Source: Phycisphaerales bacterium (lineage in GTDB: Bacteria > Planctomycetota > Phycisphaerae > Sedimentisphaerales > UBA12454). From it: a stretch of DNA of 64,000 bases. The DNA is taken from positions 209,666 through 273,665 of the forward strand of contig PLMU01000006.1 of assembly GCA_003142595.1 (NCBI GenBank), given 5' to 3'. Numbering within the stretch: position 1 is the first letter of the stretch; each line of letters opens with the position of its first letter. A program made the position numbers and the translations under genes. Below are positions 24,811 through 33,671 of the stretch, in pieces. The notes beneath the pieces are model-generated. The model saw nothing but the letters and a program-made list of their open reading frames with translations. It was not told the DNA's origin and did no database searches.

Positions 24811-24831
24811 GCCGCCGGCAAAACCGGCGGC
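24811..24831. terminator. Bidirectional intrinsic terminator
   Basis: gccgccgg / ccggcggc with a 5-nt loop, preceded by A and followed by T runs, located between two converging genes. Confidence 0.9.
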
Positions 24832-24852
24832 TTTTCTTATATCTATATTATA

Positions 24853-25317
24853 TTACATCTGTGTTCCGAGATAAACCTGCAGACCCATCTTCTTTACACG
24901 ATCCATCTGCTCTTCTATCTGGTCCACGTGAGCATCCTCATCTTTTAAAATGCCTTCCAATATTTCCTTTGTAGCATTGTCGCCCAATTTCACACAGAGT
25001 TCAATGCCGGCGTTATAGCCGCGAACAGCTGTCATTTCAGCCGCCAGGTCGTTGGTGAACTGCTGCGGGACCTCTGCGCCGATGTGAATATCGTTTAGCT
25101 TGCTGACAATAGGCAGCCCTTCCAAAAACAAAATGCGGCCAATTAACGTTTCAGCGTGCTTCATCTCGGTGATGGCCCGTTTCTGTTCCATATCGCCGAG
25201 CTTGGCAAGGCCCCAGTTTTCACACATTTCCGCCTCTACCATATACTGATTGATAGCCGTAAGTTCGCTGGCCAGAAGCCCATTCAAACACTCGATTAAT
25301 TTTGGATCGCCTTTCAT
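24853..25317 (-). CDS. bfr: Bacterioferritin
   Basis: Iron-storage protein that forms a hollow 24-mer with haem between subunits. Ferroxidase ligands are all visible: Glu in ASELTAINQY, Glu and His in EMKHAE, Glu in LAAEMTAVRG, Glu and His in DEDAH. The Met in EMKHAE is the usual haem ligand. RILFLEGLP follows as in the family. The length of 154 is normal. An AAGGAG 5 nt before ATG at 25317 sets that start (the track opens at an earlier GTG). Confidence 0.95.
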   Translation of the reverse strand: MKGDPKLIECLNGLLASELTAINQYMVEAEMCENWGLAKLGDMEQKRAITEMKHAETLIGRILFLEGLPIVSKLNDIHIGAEVPQQFTNDLAAEMTAVRGYNAGIELCVKLGDNATKEILEGILKDEDAHVDQIEEQMDRVKKMGLQVYLGTQM

Positions 25318-25495
25318 AAACACTCCTTAGTAAAATTAAAACACCTTAAATCTCATTATAAAATAGCCGGTAAACATTCTATCCACAACCGTCTAAAAAG
25401 TAATCAAGATAATTCCTTTATTTTATGCCTTCTAAACCTTTATTTATAGTTCCTCTTGAAAATTTGCAACAAATTTGTATCTTTAACCTATTAAT

Positions 25496-27550
25496 ATGAA
25501 AAGCTTCACAAATAAAATCTTGTCTATTCTAATTTGTCTGGTACTGATATCTGCAATTATAGCAGTTTATTACAAGGTTTGCACCTATGATTACATCAAT
25601 TACGATGACCTAACATATGTTTTTGATAATCCCAATATCCAAAGCGGTATCTCCCTAAATACTATCAAATGGATGTTCACTACCAATGTCGGCTGCAACT
25701 GGCATCCATTAACCTGGCTGTCGTTTATGCTGGACTGGCAGCTTTTCGGTTCCAATGCCGGCGGTCGTCACTTTACCAATCTTATCTTTCACATCGCAAA
25801 TACTCTGCTGCTTTTTCTTGTTTTCAAACGAATGACATCAGCAATTTGGCAAAGCGCATTTGTTGCCGCTCTGTTTGCTCTTCATCCGCTGCATGTCGAA
25901 TCCGTTGCCTGGGTGGCAGAGCGTAAGGATGTTCTGAGCACGTTTTTCTGGCTGCTGACGATGTCGGCATATCTGCGTTATGTTAAACGGCCGGGAGTTG
26001 GGCGCTATCTGCTGACACTGCTCGTTTTTGTTTTAGGCCTTATGGCAAAGCCTATGCTTGTAACTTTGCCGTTCGTATTACTGCTGCTGGACTACTGGCC
26101 GCTGGAGCGTATAAAACATTTTAACAGGCAGGTTATTTATCATTTGATTTGGGAAAAAATTCCTTTCATTGTTCTTTCCGTAATTTTCAGTATCATTACT
26201 TTTTTTACACAACAAAGCAGAGAAGCGATTGTAAGTGTTGCCGAAATAAACCTAAAAATTCGCCTATTAAACGCTCTAATCTCTTATGTAAAATATATAG
26301 AGAAAATGTTCTGGCCTTCCGGGTTGACCTTTTTTTATCCACACCCCTACGAAAATATATCTTTTATTTACGCGGCATTATCAGCTGTTTTTCTGCTGGT
26401 TGTAACAATTTTTGTAATCAGAACAGGCAGAAATCATCGCTATTTAGTTACCGGCTGGTTCTGGTATCTGGGCACACTTATACCTGTTATTGGGCTGGTT
26501 CAGGTCGGTGTTCACGCATGGGCCGACCGCTATAGTTATATTACTCTGACGGGTTTATTTATTATCATCGCCTGGGGTATTCCTGAATTGCTTGAAAAAT
26601 GGAACTATCGAAAATTTGCAGTCTGGGGGACTTCTCTTGCGGTTTTATTTATTTTAGCCGAATGCGCTTATTTCCAGCAGGGATACTGGAAAAACTCCTT
26701 TACGATAAGTCAGCATGCCCTGGCAGTAACTAAGAATAATTATATGGCACAATGCCTTATGGCTGATGCTCTATTCAAACAAGGCAATAACGAAGAAGCA
26801 ATCCGGTACTATTCCGAGGCAATAAAACTCAGACCCAGATATGCCTATGCCCTCAACGGTCTCGGAAATGCTTTTTACAAAGAGGAGAGGATTGACGAAT
26901 CTATCGATTATTACAAAAGGGCCGTCGAAGCAGACCCCTGCCAGGCAAAGGTTTATTCTAATCTTGCTGCTGCTCTTGAAAATAAAGGCCGATTTGACGA
27001 AGCTATTCTACTGCACAAGAAGGCCCTGCAGATTTCTCCTGACATTGTTGAATTGCGAATTAAATTTGGAGCCGCTTTGGTCAGGAGTGGAAAATTAGCT
27101 GAAGCAGTAAAAGAGTATGAAAAAATTCTGCTTATACAACCCCAGAATGCCATTGTTCACGAGTACCTCGGTAAAGTGCTTTTCCAACAGGGGCAATTTA
27201 AGGATGCAATTGCACATCTTGAAGAATCGCTGCGGCTCAAACCCAACGAGGCAGAATATATGAATGACCTGGCATGGGCATTAACTATAAAGATAAATTC
27301 CGGAGTATATAATCCCGGCAAAGCCGTCAGACTTGCTCAGCAAGCCTGCGAACTTACTAACTATAAAAAACCTGAATTATTGGATACCTTGGCCGCAGCT
27401 TATGCTGCGGCAGGTGATTACGACAAAGCCGTAGAAACAGCGGAAAAAGCCCTGGAATTATGTCAATCTCCCAAACAAGAGATGATGAAAGAAGAAATAA
27501 AGAGCCGACTGGTTTTATTTAAGGCTGGTAAACCTTATATTGAGCAATAA
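25496..27550 (+). CDS. Membrane protein with TPR repeats, TMTC-like glycosyltransferase
   Basis: The N-terminal part (about residues 1-410) has 10 or more hydrophobic segments and the family signature YDDLTYVFDNPNIQ, WHPLTWLSFMLDWQLFG and FALHPLHVESVAWVAERKDVLS, which matches GT-C type membrane transferases of the TMTC/DUF1736 kind. The C-terminal half is about seven TPR units (NNEEAIRYYSEAIKLRPRYAYALNGLGN and so on). A role in glycosylating exported proteins is inferred, not shown. No clear operon partner. Confidence 0.8.
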   Translation: MKSFTNKILSILICLVLISAIIAVYYKVCTYDYINYDDLTYVFDNPNIQSGISLNTIKWMFTTNVGCNWHPLTWLSFMLDWQLFGSNAGGRHFTNLIFHIANTLLLFLVFKRMTSAIWQSAFVAALFALHPLHVESVAWVAERKDVLSTFFWLLTMSAYLRYVKRPGVGRYLLTLLVFVLGLMAKPMLVTLPFVLLLLDYWPLERIKHFNRQVIYHLIWEKIPFIVLSVIFSIITFFTQQSREAIVSVAEINLKIRLLNALISYVKYIEKMFWPSGLTFFYPHPYENISFIYAALSAVFLLVVTIFVIRTGRNHRYLVTGWFWYLGTLIPVIGLVQVGVHAWADRYSYITLTGLFIIIAWGIPELLEKWNYRKFAVWGTSLAVLFILAECAYFQQGYWKNSFTISQHALAVTKNNYMAQCLMADALFKQGNNEEAIRYYSEAIKLRPRYAYALNGLGNAFYKEERIDESIDYYKRAVEADPCQAKVYSNLAAALENKGRFDEAILLHKKALQISPDIVELRIKFGAALVRSGKLAEAVKEYEKILLIQPQNAIVHEYLGKVLFQQGQFKDAIAHLEESLRLKPNEAEYMNDLAWALTIKINSGVYNPGKAVRLAQQACELTNYKKPELLDTLAAAYAAAGDYDKAVETAEKALELCQSPKQEMMKEEIKSRLVLFKAGKPYIEQ

Positions 27551-27554
27551 TAAA

Positions 27555-28097
27555 CTATTTTCTCTGGTATTTACCCATCAGCGAGCCTTCGGCAATAATG
27601 TGGTTTTTCATAGCATCAAGCAAATCTTTCTTTTTAGAATTGGCCGGCAGGTCAAGCATCGTATCCAGGGCATAAACCTTGAAATAGTATCTATGCGTTC
27701 CGCTCGGCGGGCAAGGGCCGTCATAACCATTCTGCATGGAATCGCTAACGCCCTGCTTTGAGCCGTTCTGAAGCTCTTTTACCACAGGAATGCCTTCAGC
27801 CAGTTCGTTCACCTCTGGAGGTATGTTCCACATTACCCAGTGAACCCAAACACCAATAGGAGCATCAGGGTCATCGCTGATTAAAGCAAAACTTTGCGTG
27901 TTTTTCGGAGTCCGCTCCCATTTCAGCGGCGGAGAAATGTTTTTGCCGTCACAGGTGTATTTTGCAGGTATCATATCGCCCTCTTTAAAGGCCGACGATG
28001 TAATTTTAATTGTCATTTGTTTATCTCCTTCGACAATTGCCACGAAACCACAGACTATAACTATTAGCACAATAAAAACAAAATATTTTTTATTCAT
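27555..28097 (-). CDS. PEBP / YbhB-type exported protein
   Basis: A signal peptide (KYFVFIVLIVIVCGFVAIVEG) is followed by the bacterial phosphatidylethanolamine-binding domain: AKYTCDGKNISPPLKW, DDPDAPIGVWVHWVMWNI, GYDGPCPPSGTHRYYFKVYALD. The ligand pocket His and Asp are in place. Bacterial members have no settled function. It starts 23 nt after the unknown membrane protein on the same strand, so probably one transcript. Confidence 0.9.
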   Translation of the reverse strand: MNKKYFVFIVLIVIVCGFVAIVEGDKQMTIKITSSAFKEGDMIPAKYTCDGKNISPPLKWERTPKNTQSFALISDDPDAPIGVWVHWVMWNIPPEVNELAEGIPVVKELQNGSKQGVSDSMQNGYDGPCPPSGTHRYYFKVYALDTMLDLPANSKKKDLLDAMKNHIIAEGSLMGKYQRK

Positions 28098-28120
28098 AAT
28101 TCATTTCCCATAAAGCTATT

Positions 28121-28894
28121 TTATTTATTCGCATCATTTATTACAAACTTACTATTGCCTGAAAACTGGCCCATAATCAACTCGTCCAAATAATTACTGT
28201 CGTTTACATCTGCCTGTGGTATCGTAATCCAATATGAAGATAACAGCGAGAACATTGCTTCCTTGCTCTTTTGGGGCGATTCAGAAATTACTAAAACATT
28301 TTGCCTTATTTTCCCATCTTTCGAGAATATTTCAGCTTCTATTTCACCAGGGTATTTCTTCCTTCCAAAGCGTATTAAACCTTTGATTCTTTCTGTTTCA
28401 AAAATACCTATTCCATTTTGATTAAAGACATCACTCACTTTGAAAATATAAGCAGACCTAATGCGACAACATACGTTGCTCAGTTTTGAAAAAAATATTT
28501 CAGAATAGTTAATTGGCATTGCATTGGCCATTTTGACTTGTAAATCATACGTTATTTCATCGGGATTTCCCGGTAGCGAAAAAAGATATGTAATGCTATT
28601 TGAGTCATTTCTACAGCTCACACCGAGGCCTTTATTATATCTTATTAAACTGATAGAGTTAGGACACAGCGGCGCCTCGGCAAACCCCAGCGAAAACACA
28701 CAGGAATTGTTCGGCTGGGGCAACACAACTCGTTGGGGCTTTATGCTGAGGGTTTCCAGGGCCAGTGGCCGTGAAATCATTTTGTGATACGAATTACAAA
28801 TCATAATACGTGGTGTTATGTAAAGTCCAAGTATTAACAATAATACTACGATTACTACAGCCCAGATAATCCTCTTTTTTTTACTCATACTCAT
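28121..28894 (-). CDS. Unknown membrane-anchored protein
   Basis: Not recognised. A basic N-terminus (SMSKKKR) and one membrane segment at about residues 9-27 precede a soluble, presumably periplasmic, domain of 225 residues with several Cys (FSLGFAEAPLCPNS, VSCRNDSNS, LSNVCCRIRSAY). Its start codon overlaps the stop of the upstream 54-residue Cys-rich gene (ATGA), so the two are translationally coupled. Confidence 0.7.
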   Translation of the reverse strand: MSMSKKKRIIWAVVIVVLLLILGLYITPRIMICNSYHKMISRPLALETLSIKPQRVVLPQPNNSCVFSLGFAEAPLCPNSISLIRYNKGLGVSCRNDSNSITYLFSLPGNPDEITYDLQVKMANAMPINYSEIFFSKLSNVCCRIRSAYIFKVSDVFNQNGIGIFETERIKGLIRFGRKKYPGEIEAEIFSKDGKIRQNVLVISESPQKSKEAMFSLLSSYWITIPQADVNDSNYLDELIMGQFSGNSKFVINDANK

Positions 28895-29055
28895 TTTTTT
28901 CGGCGTTTTTTTGATTTATTTTTCAGGCACGCAAGGCAACGCTCATCGCTGCATATCTGGCAGTGGAAACAATCTTTGCAATTATGTTTTTTAGGGCCGC
29001 TATTACCCGGCACATATACTTTGCCGGCAATGCCCTTAATTTTCTTTAGAGCCAT
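28891..29055 (-). CDS. 54-residue Cys-rich protein, not in ORF track
   Basis: Minus-strand ORF of 54 residues: MALKKIKGIAGKVYVPGNSG, then PKKHNCKDCFHCQICSDERC, then LACLKNKSKKRRKK. Six Cys in the pattern CxxCxxCxxC-x5-CxxC and a His suggest a zinc or iron-sulfur cluster site; the C-terminus is very basic. The stop TGA overlaps the ATG of the membrane protein gene (ATGA), which argues that it is translated. I see no good Shine-Dalgarno. The family is unknown to me. Confidence 0.65.
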   Translation of the reverse strand: MALKKIKGIAGKVYVPGNSGPKKHNCKDCFHCQICSDERCLACLKNKSKKRRKK

Positions 29056-29095
29056 ATAACACTATAATTAAAAAATCAAATATCAAAAATAAAAA

Positions 29096-29917
29096 TCATT
29101 CTTTCCTACCCGTAAGAACCGCGTTATCAAGTCTTCGATGTAGAAGCGAAACAAGTGTCATCAAATCTAACGCATCTTGTTCAGTAACCTCCCACATAAT
29201 TTTCGGTGCATGACTGGTAGGATTTCTAAATGCCCCAAATACACCTACAAACAAATTCATCAACCCGCTTTGCTCGCTCTTTTCCGTATCCGTCCGCAGC
29301 GAATTGAATGCTAGGAATGGAATTCCTCCTTTGCCAAGAGCAAACGCCCTATTCGCCAACTCTCCAGCGTCTCCTGTCAATCCTGTTTTTTCACGGATTT
29401 TCTCTGAAAGGCTCTTTGTTGCTTCAAGAACAGCATGGAAATAGTTATGTTGCATAAGTTCCGCCCTGCAAAACTTCAGAACGTCAGGGTGGACTTGCCG
29501 TGAGCGAAGTTCTTTCTTTAATCTATCTGCCCGCTGTTCTGCCTCGTCAAGTGTTTGCGCTTGTGCCACAGCCGTAATATTACCTTCGTCGGTTACACAA
29601 TACCCGGCAAATGCTAAAGGTATATTTAATTGCTCTCGGAATCTGGCGTAATAATCAGGACTTTTGTGATATAAGACAGGGTTCATAACTTTCTTAATAA
29701 AGGCAAGGACATTATTAGCACAACCGTCTTGTCGCTGCCGCGATAATAAGGCTTCGTACAAGCGATGTCTTTTGGTAAAATTTGGTAACGGATCATTAAT
29801 TCCGCATTGTTTAAGATACCGTCCAATTTCAGAACCTGTCAACCCTGTATCTGTCGCACCAAGAACTTCGCAAATCGCCTCAAGTTGTGTTTCATCTATG
29901 GAAGAAATCGAAGCCAC
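29096..29917 (-). CDS. TIGR02391 (Ymh) family HEPN-like protein
   Basis: The C-terminal 130 residues match the Ymh family: HPDVLKFCRAELMQHNYFHAV, EATKSLSEKIREKTGL, then FRNPTSH at about residue 238, where R-N-x3-H is the HEPN catalytic motif. The N-terminal region is a helical extension with a possible winged helix (TDTGLTGSEIGRYLKQCGIN). Start: GTG with GGAGG 9 nt before. Family members occur in defence and accessory loci, but what this one cleaves or senses is unknown. It is the first gene of a four-gene minus-strand cluster (40-nt gap to the Cys-rich gene). Confidence 0.8.
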   Translation of the reverse strand: MASISSIDETQLEAICEVLGATDTGLTGSEIGRYLKQCGINDPLPNFTKRHRLYEALLSRQRQDGCANNVLAFIKKVMNPVLYHKSPDYYARFREQLNIPLAFAGYCVTDEGNITAVAQAQTLDEAEQRADRLKKELRSRQVHPDVLKFCRAELMQHNYFHAVLEATKSLSEKIREKTGLTGDAGELANRAFALGKGGIPFLAFNSLRTDTEKSEQSGLMNLFVGVFGAFRNPTSHAPKIMWEVTEQDALDLMTLVSLLHRRLDNAVLTGRKE

Positions 29918-29962
29918 TTTTATAATCCTCCATAATACTCGTTAGTATATTTCGTAATTAAT

Positions 29963-31024
29963 CTAACAATCGATTTTTTTAATTTCCGCCTTTAGGACAG
30001 CGAAAAGATTTTTCTGTTTAACAATTGCGATTTTTTTGCCTTTTTTGTAGATAAAACCTTTATCAGCAGCGGCGCAGACGGCGATATCGGCATCGGCGGC
30101 TTCGCCGGGGCCGTTAACAATACAGCCCATTACCGCGACTCTTATTGGTTTATGAATCTCCGCCAGCAATTTTTTTGTCTGCTGAGCAAACTTAATCAAA
30201 TCCCACTGGACTCTCCCGCAGGTCGGGCAGACAACTAACTGCGGCTCATTGCTTTTGAAAAGGCCTAGCGGTTCGAGAATTTTTTTCGCTATTTCGACTT
30301 CCTGAACAGGCTCGCCTGCAATACTAATGCGAATCGTATCGCCAATACCCTGCCAGAGCAAAGTTCCCAGTGCAATCGAAGCGGGAATAATAGCGTCCTG
30401 TGCAAGGCCGGCGTGGGTAAGACCAAGATGGATTGGATAATCAAATTTTTTGGCAATTGCGCGATTCGATTCGATTGTTCTTATGACATCGGAACTTTTG
30501 ACGCTTAGAACCATATTGTTAAAGCCGCGATTTTCGAAAAGCCGGATGTAGCCTGCCATCTCCTTTATCATCAGGTCGGTTCTTTGTCTCTGAGCCGTGT
30601 CGCGCAGAAGATTTCTAATGCTTGCCTCGTTTATGCCGAGGCGGATTGCGATTTTGTGAGCCTTTGCGCAGTCGATTATCCGGTTGATGTCGTTTCTATC
30701 TTTTATGTTGCCGGGGTTGAGACGGATTTTTGCTGCGCCTGCTTCGATTGCCTCAATCGCCCTTTCGGCTGAAAAGTGAATATCGGCTATCAGCGGGATT
30801 TTCACTTTTTGAACAATCCTGGCAAAGGCGATACTGTCCGGTTTTGCAGGGATAGCGACTCTTACAAGTTTTGCGCCTGTCGCGGCAAGGGCATTTATCT
30901 GTTTGATGCAGGCGCTGATGTCTGTCGTGGGAACTTTGACCATCGATTGAATTACAATCGGGTATTTTAAGCCGATTTTGACGTTTCCTGCCGTTACTGT
31001 AGATGTTTTTCGTCTTTTTATCAT
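29963..31024 (-). CDS. ispG: 4-hydroxy-3-methylbut-2-en-1-yl diphosphate synthase
   Basis: Penultimate MEP-pathway enzyme, a [4Fe-4S] protein that reduces MEcPP to HMBPP. PIVIQSMVKVPTTDI at the N-terminus, ADIHFSAERAIEAI, KIRLNPGNIKDR and the cluster region (VVCPTCGRVQWDL, VMGCIVNGPGEAADADI) with conserved Cys are diagnostic. The length of 353 is that of the short bacterial form without the insertion domain. Its partner gene in the pathway here is ispD. Confidence 0.96.
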   Translation of the reverse strand: MIKRRKTSTVTAGNVKIGLKYPIVIQSMVKVPTTDISACIKQINALAATGAKLVRVAIPAKPDSIAFARIVQKVKIPLIADIHFSAERAIEAIEAGAAKIRLNPGNIKDRNDINRIIDCAKAHKIAIRLGINEASIRNLLRDTAQRQRTDLMIKEMAGYIRLFENRGFNNMVLSVKSSDVIRTIESNRAIAKKFDYPIHLGLTHAGLAQDAIIPASIALGTLLWQGIGDTIRISIAGEPVQEVEIAKKILEPLGLFKSNEPQLVVCPTCGRVQWDLIKFAQQTKKLLAEIHKPIRVAVMGCIVNGPGEAADADIAVCAAADKGFIYKKGKKIAIVKQKNLFAVLKAEIKKIDC

Positions 31025-31108
31025 AGAGGTAAATTCTATCTTGTTTTATGCGGGCAGGCAAATTAAAATACGCAACTTAACTAACCTCTTTTGGAAATAG
31101 ACAAATAT

Positions 31109-31960
31109 ATGCTGATATCGATAATTTCATTAATTCTGATAGCCTATTTCGGACTTGGCATTGTGCTGTATTTTATGCAGCCGTCGCTAACCTTCCGTCC
31201 TACCAGGGAAGTGCCGTATAATCCGGCCGATTTGGACCTGGATTACGAAAATATTCTATTCAGAACGGCTGATGACATCGTGCTTTCGGGCTGGTATATC
31301 CCTGCCCAAAACGGCTCTTTAACTTTTCTTTTATGCCACGGCAACGGCGGAAATATCTCATATACGCTCGACTCGGTGAATATCCTCAATGAGATGGGCT
31401 TCAATTGTTTTATTTTTGATTACCGCGGCTACGGCAACAGCCAGGGCAATGTGACCGAAGAAGGAACTTACCTTGACGCACAAGCCGCTTATGACTGGCT
31501 GACTAAAGAAAAAAAGATATCCGCGAAAAATATTATAATCCTCGGCAAGTCTCTGGGCGGCAGTATCGGGGCGCATCTGGCGAACAATGTCGAAGTTAAA
31601 GGTTTGATTGTCGAAAGCGGCTTTACTTCTTATGCCGACATGGGGCAGAAATTTTATCCGTATTTAATGGTAAGGCCCTTCGCAAGATACGGCTTTAACA
31701 CGTTTGAATATATAAAAAAGGTAAATTGCCCCATACTTATTATTCACAGCCGAACCGACGAGATTGTGCCGTTTGAGTTCGGGCTGAGGCTTTACGAACA
31801 GGCGGCAAAAGAGCCGAAGGAATTTCTTGAAGTTTTCGGCAGCCACAACGACGGCTTTTTGTATTCGGGGCCGGTTTACCGCGAAGGTATCAGCAGCTGG
31901 GTCCAGTCAATCAAAGATTACCAGCAGCAAACCGCCAATAAAATTAAAATTGTCTCGTAA
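31109..31960 (+). CDS. Alpha/beta hydrolase, membrane anchored
   Basis: Serine hydrolase of the BEM46/ABHD type. A hydrophobic N-terminus (ISLILIAYFGLGIVLYFM) anchors it. Catalytic elements: the oxyanion region LLCHGNGGNIS, nucleophile Ser in IILGKSLGGS, Asp in IIHSRTDEIVPF, His in FGSHNDGF. Substrate unknown. ATG at 31109 is used; a TTG at 31091 is possible. The stop codon TAA directly precedes the ATG of the BtuF-like gene, so it leads a four-gene operon. Confidence 0.85.
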   Translation: MLISIISLILIAYFGLGIVLYFMQPSLTFRPTREVPYNPADLDLDYENILFRTADDIVLSGWYIPAQNGSLTFLLCHGNGGNISYTLDSVNILNEMGFNCFIFDYRGYGNSQGNVTEEGTYLDAQAAYDWLTKEKKISAKNIIILGKSLGGSIGAHLANNVEVKGLIVESGFTSYADMGQKFYPYLMVRPFARYGFNTFEYIKKVNCPILIIHSRTDEIVPFEFGLRLYEQAAKEPKEFLEVFGSHNDGFLYSGPVYREGISSWVQSIKDYQQQTANKIKIVS

Positions 31961-32902
31961 ATGAAGCAAAAGGCAAAAATTCTTGTTCTCCTGCTGATAA
32001 TCGCTCTGGTGGTTTATTTAATATTTGTCAGGAGAGAAAATAAGCCCTCTGTTGTCATCGAGGATTTACCGAAAAAAAACTGCAGCAGAATCGTATCTCT
32101 TGCGCCGAGCATAACTGAAATTTTATTCGCACTGGGACTTGGCGATAAGGTTATAGGAGTATCAGAATTTTCCAATTATCCGCCCGAGGTAAATAAGATT
32201 CCGAAAGTGGGCGGGTTGCTTAACCCAAATTACGAAGCGATTGTCGCGGCAAAGCCCGACCTTGTGATTTTCTTCGAAAATATGCCGGGAATGGCAGATA
32301 AATTCGATTCGCTTAAAATTGAAGGATTGGCGGTAAAACACGACAGTCTCAATGAAATCCTCGATTCAATTCAGATAATAGGCCGATACTGCGGGAAAGC
32401 ACAAGAGGCTGATAAAATTGTCAGCGATATCCGCAGTAAAATTAATTCAATTCAGAGCCAAACCGCCGGTGGGAACAGGCCGAAGGTGCTGATTAGTCTG
32501 GGACACGATTATTCAAAGGACCCGGCAGCGAAACCTCAAAATATTTATATCGCAGGCGATGATGGATTTTACAGCGAGATGGTCAGACTGGCCGGCGGAC
32601 AAAACGCATACGAAGGCAAATTGCCTTTTCCAATGGTAAACGCCGAATCGATAATAACGATGAATCCGCAAATAATTATAGATATAGCGCCGGTAGAAAC
32701 AAAACCAACAGAAAGCGAAATAACGATAAAACAATGGAAAAATTTCGACCTGGTTGACGCGGCCAAAAATGACAGGATATATGTTTTTACAGAAGATTAC
32801 ACAGCGATACCAGGTCCGAGATTTATACTGACACTTGAAAAAATAGCCCGTATAATAAATCCGCAGTTAAATTTGCAGAAAAATGAACCAAACAGCAATT
32901 GA
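31961..32902 (+). CDS. BtuF-like corrinoid/siderophore ABC substrate-binding protein
   Basis: Periplasmic binding protein of the BtuF/FepB class, held by an N-terminal membrane helix instead of a lipobox. RIVSLAPSITEILFALGLGDKVIGVS and KVGGLLNPNYEAIVAAKPDLVIF are the family hallmarks. It starts with no gap after the hydrolase and its 3' end overlaps the ATPase gene by 20 nt. Substrate may be cobalamin or an iron complex; a cobalamin adenosyltransferase gene elsewhere in the window favours corrinoid only weakly. I see no cobalamin riboswitch upstream. Confidence 0.85.
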   Translation: MKQKAKILVLLLIIALVVYLIFVRRENKPSVVIEDLPKKNCSRIVSLAPSITEILFALGLGDKVIGVSEFSNYPPEVNKIPKVGGLLNPNYEAIVAAKPDLVIFFENMPGMADKFDSLKIEGLAVKHDSLNEILDSIQIIGRYCGKAQEADKIVSDIRSKINSIQSQTAGGNRPKVLISLGHDYSKDPAAKPQNIYIAGDDGFYSEMVRLAGGQNAYEGKLPFPMVNAESIITMNPQIIIDIAPVETKPTESEITIKQWKNFDLVDAAKNDRIYVFTEDYTAIPGPRFILTLEKIARIINPQLNLQKNEPNSN

Positions 32903-33671
32903 AATAAAAGATTTAAGTTTCGCAATCGCCGGTAAACAGATACTCCAGCGGATTTGCTTTTCTGTTTCCACAGGCAAAAGGCTTTTTATCGTCGGGCCCA
33001 ACGGCGCGGGCAAAACTACTCTGCTGCGCTGCCTGTCGCGGATTATTACTAATTGGCACGGCACAATACAGGTAAAAGATAAAAATCTGAAAGCCTATTC
33101 GCAAAAGAATCTGGCCAAGATTCTCACTTATGTCCCGCAGGTTCTGCCGGCTGATATACCTTTTACGGTTCATCAATTTGTTTTAATGGCACGATATCCG
33201 CACCTTAGCCCGTTTTCAGTAGTAGGCCCGGAAGATGAAAAAGTCGTTTCCGAGGCGATGGAAATGACACAGACCGCCTGCTTTGCCGAGCGGGTAATGG
33301 CGACATTAAGCGGCGGAGAAAGGCAGCAGGTCAGTATCGCCGCGGCACTGGCACAGCAGGCTGAAATTTTCCTGCTCGATGAACCCGCCACGTATCTGGA
33401 TTACAAACACCAGCGGGACATACATTCGCTGCTGGCGAAAATAAATAAAACTTACGGCACGACAATCGTCTGCGTTACTCACGATTTGAATTCCGCCGTA
33501 TTGAGCGCTGATACAATCATCGCGATTAAAGAAGGAAAAATAGTTTTCGAAGGGGTGCCAAAAGAAATTATGAACGAAAAAACTCTCGAAGAAATATATT
33601 CCAAAAAATTCGACTTCGCTATGCATCCGGTTACAGGCCAGAAAATTATTGTTCCCGACGTAATAGAATGA
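32883..33671 (+). CDS. ABC transporter ATPase (BtuD/FecE class)
   Basis: Cytosolic ATPase that powers the importer. Walker A IVGPNGAGKTTLLRCL, signature ATLSGGERQQVSIAAALAQQ, Walker B IFLLDEPATYLD and the switch His in VTHDLNSAVLSADTII are all present. The length of 262 is normal. It overlaps the binding-protein gene upstream and the permease downstream (ATGA), so translation is coupled. Confidence 0.93.
   Translation: MNQTAIEIKDLSFAIAGKQILQRICFSVSTGKRLFIVGPNGAGKTTLLRCLSRIITNWHGTIQVKDKNLKAYSQKNLAKILTYVPQVLPADIPFTVHQFVLMARYPHLSPFSVVGPEDEKVVSEAMEMTQTACFAERVMATLSGGERQQVSIAAALAQQAEIFLLDEPATYLDYKHQRDIHSLLAKINKTYGTTIVCVTHDLNSAVLSADTIIAIKEGKIVFEGVPKEIMNEKTLEEIYSKKFDFAMHPVTGQKIIVPDVIE

Noticed and set aside
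31025-31108. Possible cobalamin riboswitch before the BtuFDC-like operon.
   Set aside because: The stretch is under 90 bp and shows no B12-box or the expected stems.
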